The notes: a model not told the origin generated them from the letters alone. 64,000 nt of DNA from Paragordius varius (GCA_964247055.1 OZ176057.1:6138001-6202000); one strand, 5' to 3'. Shown: positions 35,217 through 49,036, numbered from the stretch's first letter. Numbers and translations are program-made.

Positions 35217-37238
35217 ATGAAGATATTAAACAGATTTATTCAAATGTTGGCCAAGGATGAAAAGATTTGTGATATTGTGCGCAAACGGAAAAAGAATAAA
35301 AAAGGTATTATTCAAATAATATTTAAAATAAAATTTTTAAATGTGTTCAAGTTTGTTAACTTTGAAGATTTAAAATATACCTTTATTTACTGTGGCAAAG
35401 TTTATTACTTTTTGTAGTTTTGATTACCTTATCGAACTGTATGCGGGTAGATATGGTGGGATATATTGCACTTTAAGAGTGTCCTTGAACACTTCAGGTT
35501 TGTCCTTTGACTTTTTTGTTTTGTTTTTAACTTTTATCTTCCACTCGGACATCATTCAATTTTATCGTTTTTAACTTATTTTTTATTTTAAATTTTAAAT
35601 CAATATCAACTTCATGATTAAGCAAGTTAATCTTTATTAATTCCCTAAAATTATTTGGAATTTATAAGATTTTAACGACTAATTATATATAAGTTTCTGG
35701 TTTATTATTACAATTTTTCATTGAAAACATGTTAAGTTATAATTTTGTTGGATTGGAAAAAATTATTTCATTAAAAAAGTGGTTTTTGAATAAATTATTT
35801 TTTTTAAATGAATAAATATATAATAAATAAACAGAATTAGGTTAAAAATTAATAAAATAAAACCTACATCCAAAAATTATGGTTAATACAAAATTTAAAA
35901 ATTTTAAGGATTAACTTGAGGTGTTTAAGGACCAACTTGAAGTGTTTAAGGACCGAAGTGTTAAAGGACCAACTTAAAGTGTAACAACTTAGAGTGTCTA
36001 AAGAACTTAAAACGTTTATGGACACTCTGAATAATTTATTTATCACACAAGTCATAAATCAATATTGCAAATATTTTTTAGATGAATTTTTTTAAACTAT
36101 GTTATTGCTTTCACGGTTCCATTTAGGGTATCATAGTGTTCCATGCTCATTTTTGCTTCATTTTTTGTATCAAGCTACTGATTTCAGTACTAAACGGTTT
36201 TTGCAAATCAAAATCATTATTAAAGTCCATTTAGCAGTTTATTTTATTATAAAACTTGATCACGAGAGATGCCTGAAGTCGTATTATGCGTTAACATACA
36301 TTCTTTCATTTCAAATTATGTTGCTAATAATCGGCTTTGATATTAAACTTTATTTTATGTAAAAAAATATAACTAACCTATAAAATTTTGAAACTATGGC
36401 AGAAATTTAGCAATATTCCAAAAAATTTACTTAGATATAAAATTTACCTTAATATAAAACCAAATTGCTTTTGCCCTAGGTACAGGTTATCAGCCAGTCC
36501 CCTCAAGCAGTCCAGGAGGTAGTACGACGACCCCAGAATTAAACACGCCACCTAATGAATCTCGTGATTCCGATGATGAAAAAAAGCGTAAAAAAGGAAG
36601 CAGTCATCACAAATCAAAGAGTAGAGGCGATGATAAGGGAACCTCCAAAAAAAGCTCAAAACATGACATTGATGGTATGGATTTATATGGAATTTGTGTT
36701 CATCTAAAATCTTAGTAGATTTATTTTACATGCTGTGTTTGCTAGTCCAATAAGAATATATGTCTGTATAAAGGGGTTTTTTGTAAGTTTCAATAAAATT
36801 TTTGAATAAAATAAAATTTTTGTAAGGAGAGTTTTTACGAAAGTTACAATTCATGGTTAAAAGGATCTGAAATTGGTATCTTTTATGTTAAAAAGTTTCG
36901 TCACTATTCCCTTGCTTTGCAACATACTATGATGGATACTAATTAGACTGATTAACAATATAATTTACCCTAAATCATTTACATATTTAGTAGACAAAAA
37001 AGCCAAGAAAAAAGAAAGTGGCATTAAAATTAGTGCATCAGGGACAACAGACAAAAAATCAAGTAAAACGAAAGATTTGACAAAATCCTCGTCGTCTGGA
37101 ACCAAAAAAGATAAAAAAACCTCTAAAAGTGGAAAACGGGATGAATCACAATCTCCGGCACCCGCAAGTGATTCCAAAGACAAACAAAAGAAAAAAGATA
37201 AAGCCTCGCCTGATAATAAGAAGAAGGGCAAAAAATAG
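35217..37238 (+). CDS. Lys-rich-tailed protein, exons X, Y, Z (middle contig)
   Basis: Exons X (about 35217-35304), Y 36480-36674 and Z 36994-37238 lie in order across the unit restart at 35576, so the gene end is unbroken by tandem joining. Splice phases agree. Exon sequences match copy 1. This contig shares with the inverted contig a G (36775-36778 is GGGG) in the Y-Z intron where copy 1 has T. The poly(A) signal is at 37351-37356. Confidence 0.65.
35473..36032. repeat. Foldback of degenerate about 20-bp repeats (middle contig)
   Basis: Arms are at 35473-35524 and 35905-36032, identical to the copy at 19291-19850 and spanning the unit restart. Confidence 0.5.
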
Positions 37239-37705
37239 TGTTTTAACTTTGTTTTTAGGACCGGTCTAGTCCTTAAGATTTGATTGGAACTTGTAATTTT
37301 TAAGCGTTTACTTCATGCATATATCTATCAATTCAAAAGAATTATGTTAAAATAAAGGCCATTTTATACGCATATGATATTTGTAAACTAATGTTTTATT
37401 AGTTGTTAAGATTATCACAAACCTTAAAAACTTTTATTGTTTTGATATATTAAACAGCTATTTGAGTATCAAATCATATTTTACAATATTACTATGATCT
37501 TATATTATATGGACACTAAAATTTTTTTGCCAAAGAATTGAATGTAAATATTAACTAGAATTGTTACCCAAATATAACACTTTTGCAATTTATTCATAAT
37601 ATTTTAATAAATGATATATTGATTTATATAAACTATATAATAGCACAAAAAAGCTAAGAAATTTATAATTTTGGTGTGTTTGAAAAAAATAAAAAATAAA
37701 ATAAA

Positions 37706-39434
37706 TTATTTTGAGCAATGTTTTTCGTGGATGTAAGGACCAACACAGCTGGCATACGACATGGCGTGATTTATGTAATGTTGTTCAAACGTTCCACTAA
37801 ACAAATGAGCATTCCGTCCTAAGCAATATCGTATTCGAATATAAGTACAGTAAAAAGTTAAATTATACGGACAGACAAAACGTAAAACATATGTATGTCT
37901 TTTTTTAAAAGACAACCATACTTTTTAAATTTTGATTTTTTGAAATATAAATCTGTTTAAAATTGCAAAAAACAAATAAGGTAATCCCTTAGTAAACAAC
38001 GACAGACATTATGAAACTTTAAATTATAAGGACAAACTTAAATACACTATGGTCAAGTTTATATTACTGGAAAGCTATAAATTATTGCCAAATAGCATAT
38101 GTAGCAAAGAGAATTATTTGATAGTAAAAAGTAAAAAAATAACTATAAGCCAATAATACTGCCCTTTGTTGTATATGTTATTTAGCAACAAAGTCAAATA
38201 GTTTTTTTAACAATATCTTTTTTTAGAACTGATTGTTTAAAGTGATATTTAAATGATAAATATTTTTTTACATATTTTTATATAATAAACTAATGTTAAA
38301 AGTATGGTGTTTTTCGAATAAAAATTGTCATTACATTTTTACCTTTTACCCGCATAATTTCAATTTTGCTTTATATCTATGTAACTCAACGATCTAAATA
38401 AGTTTTAAAAAAATTTAATAAATATTTTTATATTTTTTTCCTAAAACACTTTTATAGAAATGTTTAAATGAAAATTTTGTTTTATAAATACCTATTGCAT
38501 ATACAGGCACATCTTCGCCTCCATGACTTTCCTCACTTAAAGGTATAGCAGCTTGAGCTTGATAATCGGGATCATCTGATAAAAATTTATTAATACTAAA
38601 TTTAATAAAGTTTATATTCCTACAAAGTAAAATTCGACATATATTTTAGTGAAAATTTGAATTTTGTGATCTTTTTACGTTCAAAGATTATTAGTTATTA
38701 AAATTTATGTTTAAAATAATTTCCATTATGTTGAAGTACCAATTTATACTTTGTTTTACCAAAAGACAACCATATTAAATCTTAAAACTGTGTAATAACT
38801 CTTTTAGTATGTTTTGCCCTCTGAAATATAAATTTTATAAAAATTGTAACAGCAAAAATTAAAATTATAAAAATCAATCATAAATGCTAAAAGACAATTA
38901 ATTTTAGCCATACTTTTCTAACCCTCAATTTTATGATTAAGAAATATAGAAATGTATATTAGTGGCACAATCAATTACAGTGTGCATTTAAAAGATCGAA
39001 AAAAAAGAAAGAAATAATTGTTTATTCAACATTTAGTTACACTATTGTGGATATTGCCCCCAACTATAGAGCTGTGAAATAAGCAAGCATCATAATGCAT
39101 ACTGTATTTATTTACATTTTATTTACGTTATATTATCATAAAAAACTCTTTGTAAGAAACATATGTGTTTTTAGGTTTTGTCTTTATAACTTACAATTAT
39201 TTTTTTTTCAAATTAAATTTTAAGATTGAAATAAAGAATGTTGTATTATTATGGCAGTTACAAAACAACTTCATAGATGTAAAAAACCAATTTTTGTGTT
39301 TCTAACATCGGGCCTTTGGTTATATATTTTAGTGTTTAGCCCGCCAGGTCCGTTCCCATACGTTAGCGGTGTATAAGGCATATCATCTACATCCGATAAT
39401 TCAAATTCCCGCGTTAGATATTCTCGGTTTAAAC
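37706..39434 (-). CDS. Alkaline phosphatase exons c, d, e (middle contig)
   Basis: Exons c 39288-39434, d 38492-38575 and e 37706-37818 are identical to copy 1 and end at TAA (37706-37708 on the minus strand). If the contig is closed as a circle or a tandem repeat, they follow exons a and b at 20349-21378. The intron between b and c would then span the contig ends. Confidence 0.92.
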
Positions 39435-39721
39435 CTAAAATTTAAGGTATTAAAAAAGCATGTCCTGTGAAAAGTCAATTTAAGGTTCTTTGTTAGGAAA
39501 TATTATAATAAAACATTTTAATATGTTAAAAACAGCAAATATTACATATTTATTAGAAGGATTAAATAACCAAATATTATAAGTATTCCATTCCGTTCCA
39601 AAAAAATTAAAAAAAAGAAAGGACTGATCTCATCAAAATCGGTTCTGGTTCCAATGCCTGAATATGTATTTATTCTTTTTCATTAAACATGTGATTATAT
39701 AGTACAGGGTATATAAAGCAA

Positions 39722-39921
39722 NNNNNNNNNNNNNNNNNNNNNNNNNNNNNNNNNNNNNNNNNNNNNNNNNNNNNNNNNNNNNNNNNNNNNNNNNNNNNNN
39801 NNNNNNNNNNNNNNNNNNNNNNNNNNNNNNNNNNNNNNNNNNNNNNNNNNNNNNNNNNNNNNNNNNNNNNNNNNNNNNNNNNNNNNNNNNNNNNNNNNNN
39901 NNNNNNNNNNNNNNNNNNNNN
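39722..39921. other. Assembly gap of exactly 200 N at orientation switch
   Basis: This is the second 200-N gap. The left side ends at unit 4146 reading forward and the right side begins at unit 6444 reading backward. No sequence crosses the switch, so the inversion is not directly supported. Confidence 0.99.
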
Positions 39922-40028
39922 TCTTTCAAACGAGCTCATTTTCCCCACCCTTGTAAAGGAGGATTTATTCCTCCCATTAGAGAGTCATTTGGCCCAAAAA
40001 CTCTCCACAAGTATAATGAGAGTTTGTT
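39922..40028. repeat. Half of the 197-bp inverted repeat at contig end
   Basis: The inverted contig begins at unit 6444, about 8 bp from the dyad centre, so only one arm is present. A break at a hairpin centre is a common place for assembly to fail or for template switching. Confidence 0.8.
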
Positions 40029-40436
40029 GTGCAATCATCCCCAATGAGATACTTGAGTGCGTCTTGCCATCCATCAGCTCCAGGCACGATTTGCCTTCTC
40101 CCCATCTGGACATTCCCAAGAGCTTCATCCCAACAGATCTCTCCTCCCCAATGTGCCAAAGTCCACCCAGACCTAAAAATTAAGATTACCTCGCAATTAG
40201 TAGGTTCCTCTTCCTGTGTCGCTCCATCAATCGTCCAGTCCCAAATCCCCAGCATTTGATCTGTCCAGGGCTTCTAGATTCCGTAATGTACGCTTTTCCC
40301 GCGGAGATCACACCTAAATGATAGATTTACCTCATAAAAGATCCCTTCGGTTCGTTCCTTGATTCGCGTAACAATCCATGGTTGATAGTCTTGATTCACG
40401 TCCCCATCCCTGGTTGCCATTGGAGAAGAAGGCCTA
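40029..40436 (-). other. GC-richer gene-like segment (inverted copy, near contig start)
   Basis: Reverse complement of 5930-6337. It lies about 107 bp inside the start of the inverted contig. Confidence 0.4.
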
Positions 40437-41169
40437 AAGCCTTCAAATTAGGTTTTTCAATCAGCATTTACATATAAATATTTTTCTGATTGCAATCATA
40501 GGTGCTCAAACCACTCAATAAATCCATATTATATGTACTCTGGTTTTCCAAATTGCAAATTACATAAACTGACAATTCTGTAAACACTTAAGCTTGTCCT
40601 TAGATCTTCTTTTTAATTAATTTTGATTTTCTTTATTAGCTCAATTCTATGTTATATGCTCTCTTTAACTATTAAATCAGCGGAATTGGTTGGAATATGC
40701 TAATATATTTTATATGGGGTGCTATATAATTAATGTATTGCCTGCATAAATATGATATATTAAATTTTGCACATGGAACGCACAAGTTCATTTAATTCAT
40801 CTGGTTATCACTCCGATTATACCGATGTCATTGTCAATTCAAAGTTATTCCACGGAAATCTTAGCCTTCTTAATAATGAAAAAATATTTGGAAATTCTAT
40901 TATCAAATACATAATAAATGGATATCATGTCATTTTACTTCAAAATTTTAAATTATTCCTAAGATGTGGGATATATAATTTGCCAGAAACACCAATTATG
41001 CTAAAATATTGTTGAGCAAATCGCTGATTTTGGCTTACAAACTTGCACAGTATATTAAATTATAAATTTAATTTAGGTTGACGTGTGCATAGATGCTTTT
41101 GAAAATTTGAGGAGGGTATATTATTAACTGTGCAAAATATTTGTAATATTCCCCCTCACTGTAACACAG

Positions 41170-44100
41170 GCTTGTTTGCCCACGATCTCATGAGTTACGT
41201 ATCGAAAAAAGAGGCGAGTAGTTCTGAACCGACTTTGCTTGAAATGGTCACCAAAGCAGTTGACATTTTATCCAACAAAGACGACGCCGGATATTTTTTA
41301 TTGGTCGAAGGTATATATGATATATCGATAATTTTCATTTAATTTTAAAAATTTAAACCGTATATCTGAAAATATAACTTTTGTTTTTTTAAAATATATT
41401 GATTGTTTTATTTTTAAATATTTTTTTATTTAATGGTTTATTTTAATTGTTCAAGTAATAGTGTACACCAAACTGTGACTTATTAAATAATCATTACAAT
41501 ACAAATTATCAACACATATTAGCAAAAAACAATAGGAACCAAAACAAAAAATTAATTTGCTTGGGTTTGAAATAGGAGCATTTATTATTTTTAGCCCTTT
41601 TCGTTCTTAATTATTATATCTATTTTGTAATTTAAAATAAATTAGCTATAAAATCAAAAAAATACTATTATTTTCCATATACAATAAGTTAGCCAAAATA
41701 AAATTATTTTTAGCAATTTTTTCAATTCGACTCCTTGAAATTTTGGCTATTATTCAAAGGATAAATAGGTCAAGATCGCTATACTGCTTTAAATGCGCAA
41801 ATTATGAAATAGGTTGATAATTAACACAATATATTTCATAGTTAATTAAAAAATAGTTTATATAGAATAAAAGTTGTAAAAAGTATGGTTGTTGTCTTTT
41901 AAATAATTATTTGTCTTTTTGTTTGTATAACTTTATTTAAAAGTTTCAATCTTATTTTAAACTACCAGGAAGTCGCATAGATCACGCACATCATGAAGGG
42001 AAGGCCAGACTAGCTTTGGAAGAAACGCTAGAGTTGGAAAAAGTTGTTTCTTACCTCGTGGATCGAACTCAAAAATCAGCTGATCTGGATGAAGAAAATA
42101 AGACAGCTGATGAATCTGAAACGTTAATTATAGTAACAGCTGACCATTCACACGTGTTTAATCTTGGGGGCTATCCGTTAAGGGGAAACCCTATTTTTGG
42201 TTAGTATTTATTAAAAATTTTGCTTTATATACCCTGTACTATATAATCACATGTTTAATGAAAAAGAATAAATACATATTCAGGCATTGGAACCAGAACC
42301 GATTTTGATGAGATCAGTCCTTTCTTTTTTTTAATTTTTTTGGAACGGAATGGAATACTTATAATATTTGGTTATTTAATCCTTCTAATAAATATGTAAT
42401 ATTTGCTGTTTTTAACATATTAAAATGTTTTATTATAATATTTCCTAACAAAGAACCTTAAATTGACTTTTCACAGGACATGCTTTTTTAATACCTTAAA
42501 TTTTAGGTTTAAACCGAGAATATCTAACGCGGGAATTTGAATTATCGGATGTAGATGATATGCCTTATACACCGCTAACGTATGGGAACGGACCTGGCGG
42601 GCTAAACACTAAAATATATAACCAAAGGCCCGATGTTAGAAACACAAAAATTGGTTTTTTACATCTATGAAGTTGTTTTGTAACTGCCATAATAATACAA
42701 CATTCTTTATTTCAATCTTAAAATTTAATTTGAAAAAAAAATAATTGTAAGTTATAAAGACAAAACCTAAAAACACATATGTTTCTTACAAAGAGTTTTT
42801 TATGATAATATAACGTAAATAAAATGTAAATAAATACAGTATGCATTATGATGCTTGCTTATTTCACAGCTCTATAGTTGGGGGCAATATCCACAATAGT
42901 GTAACTAAATGTTGAATAAACAATTATTTCTTTCTTTTTTTTCGATCTTTTAAATGCACACTGTAATTGATTGTGCCACTAATATACATTTCTATATTTC
43001 TTAATCATAAAATTGAGGGTTAGAAAAGTATGGCTAAAATTAATTGTCTTTTAGCATTTATGATTGATTTTTATAATTTTAATTTTTGCTGTTACAATTT
43101 TTATAAAATTTATATTTCAGAGGGCAAAACATACTAAAAGAGTTATTACACAGTTTTAAGATTTAATATGGTTGTCTTTTGGTAAAACAAAGTATAAATT
43201 GGTACTTCAACATAATGGAAATTATTTTAAACATAAATTTTAATAACTAATAATCTTTGAACGTAAAAAGATCACAAAATTCAAATTTTCACTAAAATAT
43301 ATGTCGAATTTTACTTTGTAGGAATATAAACTTTATTAAATTTAGTATTAATAAATTTTTATCAGATGATCCCGATTATCAAGCTCAAGCTGCTATACCT
43401 TTAAGTGAGGAAAGTCATGGAGGCGAAGATGTGCCTGTATATGCAATAGGTATTTATAAAACAAAATTTTCATTTAAACATTTCTATAAAAGTGTTTTAG
43501 GAAAAAAATATAAAAATATTTATTAAATTTTTTTAAAACTTATTTAGATCGTTGAGTTACATAGATATAAAGCAAAATTGAAATTATGCGGGTAAAAGGT
43601 AAAAATGTAATGACAATTTTTATTCGAAAAACACCATACTTTTAACATTAGTTTATTATATAAAAATATGTAAAAAAATATTTATCATTTAAATATCACT
43701 TTAAACAATCAGTTCTAAAAAAAGATATTGTTAAAAAAACTATTTGACTTTGTTGCTAAATAACATATACAACAAAGGGCAGTATTATTGGCTTATAGTT
43801 ATTTTTTTACTTTTTACTATCAAATAATTCTCTTTGCTACATATGCTATTTGGCAATAATTTATAGCTTTCCAGTAATATAAACTTGACCATAGTGTATT
43901 TAAGTTTGTCCTTATAATTTAAAGTTTCATAATGTCTGTCGTTGTTTACTAAGGGATTACCTTATTTGTTTTTTGCAATTTTAAACAGATTTATATTTCA
44001 AAAAATCAAAATTTAAAAAGTATGGTTGTCTTTTAAAAAAAGACATACATATGTTTTACGTTTTGTCTGTCCGTATAATTTAACTTTTTACTGTACTTAT

Positions 44101-44235
44101 ATTCGAATACGATATTGCTTAGGACGGAATGCTCATTTGTTTAGTGGAACGTTTGAACAACATTACATAAATCACGCCATGTCGTATGCCAGCTGTGTTG
44201 GTCCTTACATCCACGAAAAACATTGCTCAAAATAA
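41170..44235 (+). CDS. Alkaline phosphatase exons a-e (inverted copy)
   Basis: This is the easiest copy to read, as it lies on the plus strand. Exons are a 41170-41310, b 41969-42199, c 42507-42653, d 43366-43449 and e 44123-44235. Acceptors are acacag, taccag, ttttag, atcag and gcttag; donors are gtatat, gttagt, gttttt and gtattt. The joined frame reads on without a stop to TAA at 44233-44235, and aligns along its length with vertebrate placental-type ALP from the GLF...MKYE region to the C-terminus. No ALP exon is seen between 46366 and 59579, which is upstream in the tandem sense, so the N-terminal half is not encoded in the unit. Confidence 0.93.
44014..44095 (+). repeat. Intronic dispersed repeat with motif AAAGTATGGTTGTCTTTT
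   Basis: In the intron before ALP exon e: aaaaagtatggttgtctttt, then gttttgtctgtccgtataat and tttttactgta. Related copies of the first motif are at about 41879-41900, 43022-43053 and 43165-43183 in other ALP introns of this copy. The same sites exist on the minus strand in copy 1 (about 2271-2352, 4466-4487, 3313-3344 and 3183-3201). Confidence 0.55.
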
Positions 44236-44702
44236 TTTATTTTATTTTTTATTTTTTTCAAACACACCAAAATTATAAATTTCTTAGCTTTTTTGTGCTA
44301 TTATATAGTTTATATAAATCAATATATCATTTATTAAAATATTATGAATAAATTGCAAAAGTGTTATATTTGGGTAACAATTCTAGTTAATATTTACATT
44401 CAATTCTTTGGCAAAAAAATTTTAGTGTCCATATAATATAAGATCATAGTAATATTGTAAAATATGATTTGATACTCAAATAGCTGTTTAATATATCAAA
44501 ACAATAAAAGTTTTTAAGGTTTGTGATAATCTTAACAACTAATAAAACATTAGTTTACAAATATCATATGCGTATAAAATGGCCTTTATTTTAACATAAT
44601 TCTTTTGAATTGATAGATATATGCATGAAGTAAACGCTTAAAAATTACAAGTTCCAATCAAATCTTAAGGACTAGACCGGTCCTAAAAACAAAGTTAAAA
44701 CA

Positions 44703-46724
44703 CTATTTTTTGCCCTTCTTCTTATTATCAGGCGAGGCTTTATCTTTTTTCTTTTGTTTGTCTTTGGAATCACTTGCGGGTGCCGGAGATTGTGATTCAT
44801 CCCGTTTTCCACTTTTAGAGGTTTTTTTATCTTTTTTGGTTCCAGACGACGAGGATTTTGTCAAATCTTTCGTTTTACTTGATTTTTTGTCTGTTGTCCC
44901 TGATGCACTAATTTTAATGCCACTTTCTTTTTTCTTGGCTTTTTTGTCTACTAAATATGTAAATGATTTAGGGTAAATTATATTGTTAATCAGTCTAATT
45001 AGTATCCATCATAGTATGTTGCAAAGCAAGGGAATAGTGACGAAACTTTTTAACATAAAAGATACCAATTTCAGATCCTTTTAACCATGAATTGTAACTT
45101 TCGTAAAAACTCTCCTTACAAAAATTTTATTTTATTCAAAAATTTTATTGAAACTTACAAAAAACCCCTTTATACAGACATATATTCTTATTGGACTAGC
45201 AAACACAGCATGTAAAATAAATCTACTAAGATTTTAGATGAACACAAATTCCATATAAATCCATACCATCAATGTCATGTTTTGAGCTTTTTTTGGAGGT
45301 TCCCTTATCATCGCCTCTACTCTTTGATTTGTGATGACTGCTTCCTTTTTTACGCTTTTTTTCATCATCGGAATCACGAGATTCATTAGGTGGCGTGTTT
45401 AATTCTGGGGTCGTCGTACTACCTCCTGGACTGCTTGAGGGGACTGGCTGATAACCTGTACCTAGGGCAAAAGCAATTTGGTTTTATATTAAGGTAAATT
45501 TTATATCTAAGTAAATTTTTTGGAATATTGCTAAATTTCTGCCATAGTTTCAAAATTTTATAGGTTAGTTATATTTTTTTACATAAAATAAAGTTTAATA
45601 TCAAAGCCGATTATTAGCAACATAATTTGAAATGAAAGAATGTATGTTAACGCATAATACGACTTCAGGCATCTCTCGTGATCAAGTTTTATAATAAAAT
45701 AAACTGCTAAATGGACTTTAATAATGATTTTGATTTGCAAAAACCGTTTAGTACTGAAATCAGTAGCTTGATACAAAAAATGAAGCAAAAATGAGCATGG
45801 AACACTATGATACCCTAAATGGAACCGTGAAAGCAATAACATAGTTTAAAAAAATTCATCTAAAAAATATTTGCAATATTGATTTATGACTTGTGTGATA
45901 AATAAATTATTCAGAGTGTCCATAAACGTTTTAAGTTCTTTAGACACTCTAAGTTGTTACACTTTAAGTTGGTCCTTTAACACTTCGGTCCTTAAACACT
46001 TCAAGTTGGTCCTTAAACACCTCAAGTTAATCCTTAAAATTTTTAAATTTTGTATTAACCATAATTTTTGGATGTAGGTTTTATTTTATTAATTTTTAAC
46101 CTAATTCTGTTTATTTATTATATATTTATTCATTTAAAAAAAATAATTTATTCAAAAACCACTTTTTTAATGAAATAATTTTTTCCAATCCAACAAAATT
46201 ATAACTTAACATGTTTTCAATGAAAAATTGTAATAATAAACCAGAAACTTATATATAATTAGTCGTTAAAATCTTATAAATTCCAAATAATTTTAGGGAA
46301 TTAATAAAGATTAACTTGCTTAATCATGAAGTTGATATTGATTTAAAATTTAAAATAAAAAATAAGTTAAAAACGATAAAATTGAATGATGTCCGAGTGG
46401 AAGATAAAAGTTAAAAACAAAACAAAAAAGTCAAAGGACAAACCTGAAGTGTTCAAGGACACTCTTAAAGTGCAATATATCCCACCATATCTACCCGCAT
46501 ACAGTTCGATAAGGTAATCAAAACTACAAAAAGTAATAAACTTTGCCACAGTAAATAAAGGTATATTTTAAATCTTCAAAGTTAACAAACTTGAACACAT
46601 TTAAAAATTTTATTTTAAATATTATTTGAATAATACCTTTTTTATTCTTTTTCCGTTTGCGCACAATATCACAAATCTTTTCATCCTTGGCCAACATTTG
46701 AATAAATCTGTTTAATATCTTCAT
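44703..46724 (-). CDS. Lys-rich-tailed protein, exons X, Y, Z (inverted copy)
   Basis: On the minus strand, exons are X about 46637-46724, Y 45267-45461 and Z 44703-44947. They carry the same protein as the other copies. The X-Y intron spans the unit restart (46365/46366) and includes a short foldback repeat (45909-46468). The poly(A) signal is at 44585-44590. Confidence 0.65.
45909..46468. repeat. Foldback of degenerate about 20-bp repeats (inverted copy)
   Basis: Arms are at 45909-46036 and 46417-46468. This is the reverse complement of the foldback at 19291-19850. Confidence 0.5.
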
Positions 46725-49036
46725 CGAGTAGGAATGAAGGCAAATTCAATAGCCAAAATTTGAAAAAGGCCTATGTAATGAGACTAAAGAATAATGTAAT
46801 GACATTGTTTGCCAGCAACATTGTCGCAAAAACGGGGAGGAAGCCTTGTTTTGATTATATATGTTCGTTCCTATGATTTCCTACACAGATATATAGAGAA
46901 AAAACAGGAAATGATAAAAAAGGATTTAATTAGAAATAATGTTGGTTTGTTAAGGAAGTGAATTAGACAAATATGTGAAATATTTATCAGCAAAATCGTT
47001 ACATATACAGTAAATATTAAAAAATACACGGAAAATACGTTATAAAATATAAAAACTATTTTTTTTTACAAATGGCAACCATATTTGCAAACTTAAAAGA
47101 TTTTTCAAAAAATTTTAAACATTTTCAATTGCAAAATAAGGGGTAGATATATTGATTGTCATTAAAGTTTACAAAGGTCAAAATTGTAAAAACAAAAATA
47201 ACATTTATATTTGCTACATACTGCAAGATCCAAATATTACGCTTAACTTCCATATTTGATACGGAATCAGGCCCACATTTGCTTTTCGAATAAAGTTGAA
47301 GTTTTAGTTTGTTCAATTCGTAAATCCATTGAAAACTGTAAAATATTTTCAACTAAACGACGCATTCTAAATGCCATAACTTTTTCGAAACAAAGTAAAC
47401 ATATAATGAACCATTCTGCCCGAAAGAGTAATTTTGTATTGTGAAGCAAATTTTTGAATTTATGTATGTATGAATACCACCTAGCATAAAAGAAATTAAT
47501 TTGGATTAAAAAATTTGGACTTAAATAAAATTAGCTTATATCGTTAATGTTGATGTTTAAATATAATTTATGTAGTATGGCAAAAATATTTTTGACTCCA
47601 ATAAAGATGAGAATATAAATAAATTTTTTTAATATGGATATTTTATATTTAAATTGTATTGATGCCTCTTATATATTACATCATGGGTAATTATATCTGT
47701 GAAGGTCTGATAACTCATTCATATATATATATATATATATGGGTAAATATTATTATGATTTCAAGGTTATTTGCTTACCAATATTAATCACTATTATACC
47801 AAAATAAAATAATAAAAGCTTTAAATAATTATATATTCATAAAATTATATAATATATATATATATGCAAGTTGACCAGATCCTCATTTTTTAATCTTTAT
47901 TATATATATTGAGAGTATTAACACCGATATTTACAATCCTTAAAATTAAATATTTTGACCTAAATTTTAATACTTTATTGCTTTACAAGTCTTCTTTTGA
48001 ACCTAAAACAATTGCAATACCTTACATAGAGCTGAACTTTCAATATTGATTTTGTTCTACTACTATTATCTGAAAAATTTATTTTAAACTATTTCGAATT
48101 TTTATTTGTGATAAAAATACTATATTATAACCAATTTTTTGGTTTCATAAATGGTTTTGTTAGGAATAATATCCTTGTTTGATAAAATTAATTTTTGTAT
48201 TTGTATATGAGCGATGTTATAGTGATTTTAATTAAATTTAAATCTAAAACAACAACGGATGTTCTTAGCCTGTTTCGCAGCCCGAAGAAGTCCTGCGGAC
48301 TTTTTTAGATAAATGAACCAACTCTAATATCTAACCTAACCTTAGCTTACAAATAAAATTTCTATGAATCTTATTTGACGCCAAAAACATATAAATAAAT
48401 CTTGCACATATATTAATGATTAAATATAATTTCCTTATTTAACATTTTATTCTTGACACCATGTAACTTAGAGCAATGCACAATTTTTCCTGCAGAAACC
48501 TAAAATTTTTAATAATTAAACTTATAATGCCATGAATATACAATTAAAAAAGAAATAATTTTTGAATTTAGCTATGTTTATCATTAATTTCCTATTTTTA
48601 AATTTAAGTGGTCTAGTTTGGACAAAGCATTCTAGTTTTAAATAGTAATTAATTTTTAATTTTTTAAAAAAACATCTAAAAATAATATAAGATTTGTTGG
48701 AAAAGTTTTATTTATTTGAAAATCAATATATAATTAGCAGAATACTTGCCAATAATTTTTAGCCAACACATTTTCATTAAAGTAGATAAAAATTATATAA
48801 CTATGCCTAAACTATATAATATATATATTAAGATTTGGATAATAAAAATTAAATGTAAACATTATGTAATCTTTGTAATTCCTTATAGCTTAATGTATCC
48901 AATGCTCTTTACACCGATCTCTAATTATTTCCTAAAACAATTCAACATATTTTACCTATCTCTCTATTATAAATAATGTTAAAATGATATTTTTATATTC
49001 AAGTACATAATTATCCACCATAAATATAAGGTATAA

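Larger units (their letters stand above)
20329..39721 (+). repeat. Contig of exactly one unit, circularly permuted
   Basis: The sequence runs from unit 4147 to 19393, then from unit 1 to 4146, and stops. Its length is 19,393 bp, exactly one period. Its last bases (ending ataaagcaa) and first bases (aatttttaat) join to recreate the unit sequence with no overlap and no missing base. This is what an assembler emits for a circular path. The source could be a tandem array collapsed to a loop or a real extrachromosomal circle. It contains one complete set of every unit feature. Confidence 0.96.
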
